Shown here one piece after another: positions 57,012 to 64,000 of a DNA stretch of 64,000 nt (positions are counted from its first letter, which is position 1; every line of letters starts with the position of its first letter). The position numbers and the translations under genes were made by a program. The stretch comes from Oxalobacteraceae bacterium AB_14 (GTDB lineage Bacteria > Pseudomonadota > Gammaproteobacteria > Burkholderiales > Burkholderiaceae_D). The notes beneath the pieces are model-generated. The model searched no databases and was not told where the DNA came from. It saw only the letters and a list, made by a program, of their open reading frames with translations. The DNA lies in the NCBI GenBank assembly GCA_000381565.1, contig KB906726.1:1-64000 (forward strand), read 5' to 3'.

Positions 57012-60000
57012 TCACTCCGCCGACAACACCCCCAGCAAATCCTCCGCCGTGATCTGCAAGCCCTGCATCTCGCCGCCGGCCAGCACCGCGTCGGCCAGGC
57101 CGGCCTTGGTGCGTTGCAGCTCCTGGATTTTTTCCTCCAGCGTGCCCCTGGCGATCAGCCGGTAGACAAACACCGGCTTGTCCTGGCCGATGCGCCAGGC
57201 GCGGTCGGTGGCCTGGTTTTCGGCGGCCGGATTCCACCACGGATCGTAGTGAATCACCGTGTCGGCCGCCGTCAGGTTCAGGCCCACGCCGCCCGCCTTC
57301 AGGCTGATCAGGAACAGCGGAACCTGGCCGGCCTGGAAGGCATCCACCTGCGCCGCCCGGTCGACGGTATCCCCGGTCAGCAAGGCGTATGGCACCTCGC
57401 GCGCCTGCAGTTCGGCCTCGATCAGCGCCAGCATGCTGGTGAACTGCGAGAACACCAGCAGCTTGCGGCCTTCGGCCAGCAATTCGTCGACCAGCTCCAT
57501 CAGCACCTGCAGCTTGGCCGACGGCGCCTCCGTCTTGCGCTTGCCGGCCACCTTCAACAGGCGCGGATCGCAGCACACCTGGCGCAGCTTGAGCAACGCG
57601 TCGAGGATGATGATCTGGCTGCGCGCCACGCCTTTGCGGGCGATTTCATCGCGTACCTTGCGGTCCATCGCCAGCCGCACCGTTTCGTACAGGTCGCGCT
57701 GGGCGCCGGCCAGGTCGACCATGCGCACCATTTCCGTCTTGGGCGGCAGCTCCTTGGCGACATGGTCCTTGGTCCGCCGCAGCAGGAAGGGCTTGATGCG
57801 GCGGATCAGCAGGGCGTTGCGCCCGCTGTCGCCCAGCTTTTCGATCGGCTTGCGGAAGTCGGCATTGAACGCCTGCTCGTTGCCCAACAAACCCGGCATC
57901 AGGAAATGGAATTGCGACCACAGTTCGCCCAGATGGTTCTGCAGCGGCGTGCCGGTCAGGCACAGGCGGTGCCGCGCTTGCAACAGGCCCGCCGTCTGCG
58001 CCGCCTTGGAGCGGCTGTTCTTGATGTACTGCGATTCGTCCAGGATCAGCAAATGGAAAGGTTGCTGGCGCAACGCTTCCTCGTCGCGCGGCAGCAGCGC
58101 GTACGAGGTCAGCACCAGATCGGCGCCCGCCATGTCGCCAAAGCGCGCCAGGCGTTCCGGTCCGGTCAGCGCAAGCACCCGCAAGCCCGGTGTGAAGCGC
58201 GCGGCTTCCGCCTGCCAGTTCGGCATCAGGCTGGTCGGGGCGACCACCAGTGCCGGCGCCGTCAAGCGGCCGGCCTCTTTTTCGGTCAGGATATGGCTGA
58301 GCGTCTGGATGGTCTTGCCGAGACCCATGTCGTCGGCCAGGATGCCGGCCAGCCCGTATTCGCGCAGGAACTGCATCCAGGCCAGCCCTTCGGCCTGGTA
58401 GGGACGCAGACTGGCCTGCAGACCGGCCGGGGCCGCCACCGGCTGCACCCGTTCGAACGCGGCCAGCTTGCGGCCCAGCGCGCGCAAGCGCTCGCCGCCG
58501 GTCCAGCGCAGTTGCGCGCTGGCCTCCAGCTCGGCCAGGCGCGCCAGGTCGAGCGCCGGCAGGCGCAGCGCGCTGCCGATGCGGTCGCTGAAATACAGTT
58601 CGCCCAGCGTGCGCAGGATGGGTTTGACGCGTCCCCACGGCAATGCCACCCTGGCGCCGTCCGGCAGCGTGGCCAGCAAGGGCTCGTCGTCGGCGCGCGC
58701 CTCCAGCGCGGCAGGCTCGAAGTCGCGCGGCGCCTGGCGTATCAGTTGCACCAGCACCGGCAGCAGCGGCACCGGCTGGCCGTGGACGACGATGCCCAGC
58801 TCCAGATCCAGCCAGTCCTGGCCGGCGCCGGCCGGCTCCTCGTCCACCCGCGCATACCAGTCGTCGATGTCGCTCAGGTCGAAGCGGAAACCCGGCGCCA
58901 GCTCGATCAGCCATCCCTGGGCGCGCAGCCGCGGCAAGCCTTCGTCCATGAAGCGCAGCCAGGCGCGCCCGGAATCGAGCCGCAGTTCGCCGGCCAGCGC
59001 CGGCGCCCCGTCCGGCGGCCGCAAGCCCTCCGCGTCCAGCGCCGCCCAAGCGGCGGCCTCGTCCTGCGCGTGGCGCTCGATCCGCTCGATTCCCTGCGCG
59101 CCGACGCGGGTCAGTTCGCCATGCGGGTCGGCGCCGGCGCGCAGGCCGTCGTAGACAAAGCCCAGCAGGGCGCTGTCGCCCTGCTCCGTGCTGCGCAGCG
59201 TCAACGCCGCCTGCGGCCGCACGCCGCTGCGCACGCTGACGCTGTATTGCGGCAGCGGCAACAAACCATTCAGGCTGGACGACTGCATGGCCTGCGCGAA
59301 CGCCGTCGTCTGGGCCGGCGCCAGGCGCGGGCTGCGCGCCACCAGCGACAGCCAAGCCTTGATCGGCAATGCCGCCAGCGCCGCCGGCAGCTCGAGTTGC
59401 CCGATATGGTCGCCGCTCAAGTACTGCGCCGGCGTCACCGGCAGCAAGCCATCCGGCGCGGCGCCGTCGTCGAACTCCCAGCCCAGGCGCAGATGGCCGT
59501 CGTCGCCGGCGCGCCAGGCCAGCAGGCCACTGCGTGCCGGCCCGGCCCGCAATTGCCGCAAGCCGGCGCGCAAACCGGTCCGGTCGTCGGCCAGGTACAG
59601 CGCGCCCATCCGCTCCAGCTGCAGCAACAGCTTGCCCACGTTCTCGCCAGCCAGTTCCAGCCCGCCCGGGCCCCAGACGCTTTTCAGCAGGACGATAAAG
59701 GTTTGCGCGGGCTCGTGGTCTTGCTGGAGCAGAAACGCCGGCGGCGAATGCTGGAAGGCGTACAAGTCCTTGATCTGGGTGGCGCTGCGGATCGCGCCGT
59801 CGGCGGCGATGCGGCCTTTGCACAGATACAGGCGCAGCTGGGGACCGCCGGCCTCGGGCATCAGCACGTAGATCAGCCGGAAGGTCGCCTTGGCGGCCGG
59901 CGGCCGCGCCTGCTGCTCGCGCTGCGCGGCCTGGACGTGCAGCGCCACCGTGCCCAGCCAGTTCGATACTTCATACGGCAGCGCCGGCTGCGCGGCCGGC

Positions 60001-60326
60001 GCGACGGCCTCGCGGGCGGCCAGCAGCACCGCCACCACATGCTTGCAGTTATACGCCATCGGGCAGCTGCAGTCCCCCTCGAAACGCAGGGCGGCGCCGC
60101 GCGCGACCAGCTTGATCGATTGCCGGTACGGGGTGCGGGCGTTGCCGCGCACCCTGCCCTTGATCAGTTCGCCCTCAAGGCCGGCCTGCATGACCAGTTT
60201 GCGCCGGTGGTAGTCGGCGCCGCGCGCGTAGGTGGTGCTGTCGAACTGGCGACGCACATCGTCGGAGGTGTACAGTTGCATGCGGATCGAGCGCTCGGGC
60301 TCGCGGGAAAATGGCTGGGCCGCCAT
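57012..60326 (-). CDS. SWIM-domain SNF2 helicase
   Basis: This 1104-residue ATPase has an N-terminal SWIM zinc finger (GDCSCPMAYNCKHVV), a long middle region and a C-terminal SNF2 helicase: Walker A DDMGLGKTIQTLSHI, DESQ box in LLILDESQYIKN, LTGTPLQNHLGELWSQF, and ATDRAWRIGQ. Proteins of this type (HepA/RapA-like) remodel protein-DNA complexes; the precise role is unknown. ATGs at 60326 and 60281 are both plausible starts. It precedes the Wadjet operon on the opposite strand but is widespread outside it. Confidence 0.87.
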   Translation of the reverse strand: MAAQPFSREPERSIRMQLYTSDDVRRQFDSTTYARGADYHRRKLVMQAGLEGELIKGRVRGNARTPYRQSIKLVARGAALRFEGDCSCPMAYNCKHVVAVLLAAREAVAPAAQPALPYEVSNWLGTVALHVQAAQREQQARPPAAKATFRLIYVLMPEAGGPQLRLYLCKGRIAADGAIRSATQIKDLYAFQHSPPAFLLQQDHEPAQTFIVLLKSVWGPGGLELAGENVGKLLLQLERMGALYLADDRTGLRAGLRQLRAGPARSGLLAWRAGDDGHLRLGWEFDDGAAPDGLLPVTPAQYLSGDHIGQLELPAALAALPIKAWLSLVARSPRLAPAQTTAFAQAMQSSSLNGLLPLPQYSVSVRSGVRPQAALTLRSTEQGDSALLGFVYDGLRAGADPHGELTRVGAQGIERIERHAQDEAAAWAALDAEGLRPPDGAPALAGELRLDSGRAWLRFMDEGLPRLRAQGWLIELAPGFRFDLSDIDDWYARVDEEPAGAGQDWLDLELGIVVHGQPVPLLPVLVQLIRQAPRDFEPAALEARADDEPLLATLPDGARVALPWGRVKPILRTLGELYFSDRIGSALRLPALDLARLAELEASAQLRWTGGERLRALGRKLAAFERVQPVAAPAGLQASLRPYQAEGLAWMQFLREYGLAGILADDMGLGKTIQTLSHILTEKEAGRLTAPALVVAPTSLMPNWQAEAARFTPGLRVLALTGPERLARFGDMAGADLVLTSYALLPRDEEALRQQPFHLLILDESQYIKNSRSKAAQTAGLLQARHRLCLTGTPLQNHLGELWSQFHFLMPGLLGNEQAFNADFRKPIEKLGDSGRNALLIRRIKPFLLRRTKDHVAKELPPKTEMVRMVDLAGAQRDLYETVRLAMDRKVRDEIARKGVARSQIIILDALLKLRQVCCDPRLLKVAGKRKTEAPSAKLQVLMELVDELLAEGRKLLVFSQFTSMLALIEAELQAREVPYALLTGDTVDRAAQVDAFQAGQVPLFLISLKAGGVGLNLTAADTVIHYDPWWNPAAENQATDRAWRIGQDKPVFVYRLIARGTLEEKIQELQRTKAGLADAVLAGGEMQGLQITAEDLLGVLSAE

Positions 60327-60368
60327 TATCGCCGATCCCGGCGCCGACTTCCCTACGGTTGCGGCGCG

Positions 60369-61493
60369 TCAGTCAAAAAACCACGCCTCGTCGTACTGGC
60401 TTTCACGGTAAGCCTTGAGCCATGCCTTCAGTTTCTTGATGTCCCGCAGCTCGTCGAGCTCGCGCGCCGCGGCGGCCACCCGCGCCTGCATCTCCGCCAC
60501 GTCCTCGCGCACCCCGCGCAAGGCCGCCTGCGGCGTCAGGCGCCGGTACAGCGGCAGCTCCCATTCCATCGCCACGGAGGTCTCCAGGCTCATATTGTCG
60601 CCTTCCAGCTCCTGCACCTGCGCGCGCAGCACGGCGTTGAACTGGCCGATGCGCTCGTCGCTGAGGCCGTCGATGGCGGCCTGGTCGATCTGTTCGATCT
60701 CCAGCTGCAGCTCCAACAGGCCCAGCAAATCGTTGTTCTTGTAGGCCACGTTGACGCGCTGCATCAAGCCGGTCTTGCGGCTACGTTCGGCGGGATCGGT
60801 CTCGCGGTCCGGATGCAGCGCGCTGGCTAGCTTGCGGTAGATTTCCCTGACCGACTGCTTCATCAAGGCCGCTTCGGCCTCCTTGCGCTGGGCCTGCTTG
60901 ATGGCGCCGGGCGTCTTGGCCCGCCGCGCTTCCGCCTGCCGCCTATGCTCCTCGGCCTGGCGACCTTGCTGCTCGGCATGGCGTTCCAGTTCGTCCATCT
61001 TGGCGTGCAGCGCGGCCATCACCTCCTCGTCGGTGCCGCCGCCCTCCAGTTCCATGCCGAACAGGCGCGCCATGTCCGCCTTGAGGCCGGCGCCGTCCTC
61101 CGGGGCGGGCGCACCGAAGGGCGAGTCGTCGTACTTGTCGACGATGCGCTCAAGCTCTTCGTCTTCACCACACAGTAACAGATCGCAGCCAGTCTGGTAG
61201 ATGTAGTCCGCCAGCGTCTCCTTGTTGCGCACTCCCATGGACTTGTGGCCGTAAGCCTGATCGCAGAGCAGCACCATCTGCCGTCCATGGGCGCGGACAG
61301 CGGCGCCCAGCGGCATCAGCTCGTGTTCGGCGAGCTGGCGCAGCAACGGCAAGGTTTCCTGCCAGCCCGCCAACAGCGCGCGCTCTTTCTCCAGCTTCTT
61401 GATCAGGGTGTTGAATTGCTGGCGGATGCGCGACCGCGGCGCTGCAGGGATATCGGCAACACGGATGGCGGAGTTGGGCTTTTTCGACGGCAT
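60369..61493 (-). CDS. J-domain protein with coiled coil
   Basis: This 374-residue protein has an N-terminal helical region (LIKKLEKERALLAGWQ), a long charged coiled coil (about residues 165-215, rich in Glu, Gln and Arg) and a J domain at roughly 225-265 with the intact HPD (YRKLASALHPDRETDPAER). It should stimulate an Hsp70. It is encoded 42 bases upstream of the helicase gene on the same strand and diverges from jetA. Confidence 0.83.
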   Translation of the reverse strand: MPSKKPNSAIRVADIPAAPRSRIRQQFNTLIKKLEKERALLAGWQETLPLLRQLAEHELMPLGAAVRAHGRQMVLLCDQAYGHKSMGVRNKETLADYIYQTGCDLLLCGEDEELERIVDKYDDSPFGAPAPEDGAGLKADMARLFGMELEGGGTDEEVMAALHAKMDELERHAEQQGRQAEEHRRQAEARRAKTPGAIKQAQRKEAEAALMKQSVREIYRKLASALHPDRETDPAERSRKTGLMQRVNVAYKNNDLLGLLELQLEIEQIDQAAIDGLSDERIGQFNAVLRAQVQELEGDNMSLETSVAMEWELPLYRRLTPQAALRGVREDVAEMQARVAAAARELDELRDIKKLKAWLKAYRESQYDEAWFFD

Positions 61494-61590
61494 GGCTGGC
61501 GGACATAGGGCAATCGCCCATTATACCGCCGTGCCGGCGCGGCATGAAGCCGCGATCACCGGTTTCACCCGCCTGCCTTACAATGGCGTC

Positions 61591-63051
61591 ATGAAAGCCG
61601 ACCAAGCCCTTGCCGCCAACCGCCGCCTGCGCCAACAACCGTTGTGGCGGCTGCTGGCCGCGCCCAGCGGCCCGGTCGCGCTGGCGCTGCTGCAAACGCA
61701 TCTGTACGACGGCGAGCGCACCTTGCCGGCCTCGATCTTCCACGAGCGCATCGGCCGCGACCTCGAACACCTGCGCGGCCTGGGCGAGGACTGGCCGCAG
61801 ACGGCGCAGGCCTATGTGGCCGCGTGGCTGGCGGACGGCCACCTGGAACGGCGCTACCCGCCCGGCGCTTCCGAGGAAGAGTACGAACTGGCGAGCTCGA
61901 CCATCGAAGCGATCCGCTTCGTCACGGCCCAGGTCAAGCCGCATTCGGCCGCCACCGAAAGCCGGCTCGGCCTGGTCATCGACGCGCTGGCCCGCCTGTC
62001 GGAGGACACCGACGCCGACCAGGCCCGGCGCATCGCCCGGCTGCGCGAGGAACAGCAGCGCATCGAGCGCGAGATCGCCGCCATCGAACAGGGCGTGCTG
62101 CACATCCTGCCGCGCGACGCCGCGCTCGAGCGCACCCGCGAAATCATCACGCTGGCCGACGGCCTGGCCGGCGACTTCCGCCGCGTGCGCGACCAGTTCG
62201 AGCAGCTCAACCGCGACCTGCGCGCGCGCATCATGGAAAGCGACGGCAACCGCGGCGACGTGCTCGACTCGCTGTTCGCCGGCATCGACCTGATCAGCGA
62301 CAGCGAGGCCGGCCGCACCTTCTCGGCCTTCTGGCGCCTGCTGACCGATCCGGAACAGTCGGCCACGCTCGAGCGCGCGCTCGACGAGCTGTTGTCGCGC
62401 GACTTCGTCGCCAGCCTCGACCCGCACGAACGCAAGTTCCTGCTGCGCCTGACGCGCACGCTGCTCGAGCAGGGCGGCCTGGTGCACGACGTGCTGCAAT
62501 CCTTCGCCCGCAGCCTGAAGCACTTCGTGCAAAGCCGCGAATTCCAGGAGCAGCGCCGCGTCAACCAGTTGCTGCGCCAGGCCCAGCTGGCCGCGCTGGC
62601 GCTCAAGGACGAGCTCAAGGCCACCGACGCGCTGCACTACGCGCTGACGCTCACCAGCAGCAAGCTGGCCTCGCTGTCGCAGTGGCTGCTGCACGATCCC
62701 GCGCTGCAGGCGCTGCCGGACGCGATGCGGGCCGGCGAGGCCGCGCCGATCAGCCTGGAGTCGGTCGGCGAGCTGGTGGCGCAGTCCGAGATCGACTTCC
62801 GCAGCCTCAAGGCCCAGGTGCGCGCGGTGCTGGCGCTGGCCTCGCAAGCCTCGGTGGCCGACGTGCTGCGCGCCTACCCCGCCGCCCAGGGCCTGGGCAG
62901 CGTGCTCGGCCTGCTGGCGCTCGGCAGCCGCCACGGCCTGGTCGCCGGCCACAGCGAAACGGTCAGCTGGACCGGCGGCGACCGGCAGCCGCGCAGCGCC
63001 CGCATACCCGTCATCTACTTTGTGAAAGAACGCGCCCATGAGCTCGTCTGA
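61591..63051 (+). CDS. jetA: Wadjet anti-plasmid protein JetA (DUF3375)
   Basis: This 486-residue protein is the kleisin-like subunit of a type I Wadjet complex, which recognises and cuts small circular DNA. It begins QPLWRLLAAPSGPVALALLQ near residue 15 and carries DUF3375 features such as FHERIGRDLEHLRGLGEDWP and LARLSEDTDADQARRIARL. The ATG at 61591 was chosen by family start. Its stop lies beyond the start of jetB (14-base overlap). Confidence 0.93.
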   Translation: MKADQALAANRRLRQQPLWRLLAAPSGPVALALLQTHLYDGERTLPASIFHERIGRDLEHLRGLGEDWPQTAQAYVAAWLADGHLERRYPPGASEEEYELASSTIEAIRFVTAQVKPHSAATESRLGLVIDALARLSEDTDADQARRIARLREEQQRIEREIAAIEQGVLHILPRDAALERTREIITLADGLAGDFRRVRDQFEQLNRDLRARIMESDGNRGDVLDSLFAGIDLISDSEAGRTFSAFWRLLTDPEQSATLERALDELLSRDFVASLDPHERKFLLRLTRTLLEQGGLVHDVLQSFARSLKHFVQSREFQEQRRVNQLLRQAQLAALALKDELKATDALHYALTLTSSKLASLSQWLLHDPALQALPDAMRAGEAAPISLESVGELVAQSEIDFRSLKAQVRAVLALASQASVADVLRAYPAAQGLGSVLGLLALGSRHGLVAGHSETVSWTGGDRQPRSARIPVIYFVKERAHELV

Positions 63052-63751
63052 AGACCAGGACTACGCGCCGCCCGCCGAGGCCATGGCCGGTGCCGACGGC
63101 GCGCCGCCGTCCACCGCGCTGTTCGGCGGCGACAGCGGCGAACTGCCGCTCGACACCCGCCGCGTGCTGGTGCAGTTGCTGTCCGGCCCGGCCTTGGACG
63201 GGCGCCGCCACGCCAAGCTGTGGCCGGTGCTGCTGCGCGACGAGCAGGCCGTCAAGCGCCGCCTGGCCGAACTGTTCCTCGAGCTGGTCGTCGACCGCGA
63301 CATGCAGGTCGCCTTCACCCGCCAGGCCGACACCGGCGACCTGGAAGTGCCGCTGCTGCTGCGCCGCGCCCAGCTGACCTTCATCGATTCCGTGCTGATC
63401 CTGTACCTGCGCCAGCGCCTGACCCAGGCCGACGCCCACGGCGAGCGCGCCGTCGTCTCCACGCCCGAGATGGTCGAGAACCTGACGCTGTACGAGCGCG
63501 CCGCCAGCACCGACCGCGCCGGCTTCGCCAAGCGCGTGCACGCCTCGGTGGAAAAGGTCAAGAAGCACAACATCCTGCAGAAAATCCGCGCCAGCGACGA
63601 GCGCTACGAGATCGCGCCCACGCTCAAGCTGCTGTTCTCGGCCGAGGAAATCCAGAGCCTGACGCTGCTCTACCAGCGCATGGCCGCCGGCGAGACCGCC
63701 CTGCCCGGCAAGCAGCCGGCCGACGCCGACGAGACGGAGGACGACGCGTGA
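63038..63751 (+). CDS. jetB: Wadjet protein JetB (DUF4194)
   Basis: This 237-residue protein is the kite-like subunit of the Wadjet complex. It contains the DUF4194 core (RRVLVQLLSGPALDGRRHAK, then LFLELVVDRDMQVAFTRQ) and a winged-helix-like second half (HASVEKVKKHNILQKI). It overlaps jetA by 14 bases and jetC by four. The order jetA-jetB-jetC is that of type I Wadjet. Confidence 0.93.
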   Translation: MSSSEDQDYAPPAEAMAGADGAPPSTALFGGDSGELPLDTRRVLVQLLSGPALDGRRHAKLWPVLLRDEQAVKRRLAELFLELVVDRDMQVAFTRQADTGDLEVPLLLRRAQLTFIDSVLILYLRQRLTQADAHGERAVVSTPEMVENLTLYERAASTDRAGFAKRVHASVEKVKKHNILQKIRASDERYEIAPTLKLLFSAEEIQSLTLLYQRMAAGETALPGKQPADADETEDDA

Positions 63752-64000
63752 GCGCCGACGCCACGCCGGCGGCGCCGGGCTGGCGCGAACCATCGCGCGA
63801 ACAATTCCGCATGGCGCGGCTGCAGGTCTACAACTGGGGCACCTTCGGCGGCCTGCACGAGGTGCCGATCAGCGAGCGCGGCTTCCTGATCGTCGGCCGC
63901 TCCGGCGCCGGCAAGTCCACCCTGCTCGACGCCTTTTCGGCGCTGCTGGTGCCGCCGCGCTGGGTCGACTTCAACGCCGCCGCGCGCGAAGCCGACCGCG
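63748..64000 (+). CDS. jetC: Wadjet SMC-like ATPase JetC, 5' end only
   Basis: The first 84 codons of the MukB/SMC-like subunit are present, starting at GTG 63748 inside the jetB stop (GTGA). Walker A is GRSGAGKSTLLDAFSALL, preceded by LQVYNWGTFGGLHEV, as in JetC proteins. The gene continues past the window edge, and the JetD nuclease is expected after it. Confidence 0.92.
   Translation, partial: MSADATPAAPGWREPSREQFRMARLQVYNWGTFGGLHEVPISERGFLIVGRSGAGKSTLLDAFSALLVPPRWVDFNAAAREADR

Noticed and set aside
57000-60830. A very long open frame on the plus strand opposite the SNF2 helicase
   Set aside because: It is the antisense shadow of the helicase and J-protein genes in GC-rich DNA, with arginine/glutamine/histidine-rich composition and no domain.

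Overview
The window comes from a high-GC betaproteobacterium, most likely a member of the Oxalobacteraceae (Massilia/Duganella/Janthinobacterium group). That is an inference from gene content, codon use and the chromosome-origin gene order; no 16S rRNA gene is present to prove it. It spans the replication origin: rpmH, rnpA, yidD, yidC and mnmE run leftward and dnaA, dnaN and gyrB run rightward from a gene-free segment at about 25.9-26.3 kb that carries DnaA-box-like sites.

Left arm (1-25 kb) is mostly chromosomal core. At the extreme left edge are tandem promoters and a boxA-like leader of an rRNA operon that leaves the window leftward. Then come a B12-binding radical SAM protein, an MCE/Mla-type lipid transport operon with a PqiC-like lipoprotein, a VanZ protein, a 2Fe-2S ferredoxin, a hydrolase, a D,D-carboxypeptidase, a degenerate EAL-HDOD protein, an aldo/keto reductase, a phosphatidylserine synthase, a CAP-domain lipoprotein and an Hpt protein. 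At 14.3-16.4 kb lies a strange patch in which a response regulator, two histidine kinases and a cytochrome c peroxidase have all lost internal or terminal parts. It is followed by a diguanylate cyclase, an HscC-type Hsp70 with a divergent J-like partner, a GST and an orphan HigA.

Right of gyrB (31.5-57 kb) is an accessory region with lower GC and several defence or conflict modules. Its first 11 kb is a chain of short islets, each bounded by a 3' tRNA fragment plus that tRNA's terminator hairpin (two tRNA-Phe remnants, then two tRNA-Lys remnants), with no integrase in sight. The islets hold two small orphan genes; an XRE-ImmA/IrrE operon behind a perfect 17-bp inverted repeat; a stand-alone reverse transcriptase with a structured 349-bp leader (DRT2-like); and a complete type I restriction-modification operon (hsdRMS). 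Just beyond the last tRNA-Lys remnant is an unusual two-gene unit: a protein with the architecture of a type I methyltransferase fused to a specificity domain but with both catalytic motifs destroyed, coupled to a 70-residue membrane protein and driven by what looks like a leaderless, palindrome-controlled promoter. I regard this as the best candidate for an undescribed system. An IS21-family element with a 4-bp target duplication splits a further small membrane-protein gene.

From 48.4 to 56.9 kb a leftward type VI secretion cluster encodes only TssF, TssG, VgrG, a lipase effector, a Tli4-type immunity protein and a PAAR tip, without the rest of the apparatus. The right end (57-64 kb) has a SWIM-SNF2 helicase, a J-domain protein and the start of a type I Wadjet anti-plasmid operon (jetA, jetB and the 5' end of jetC, cut by the window edge).
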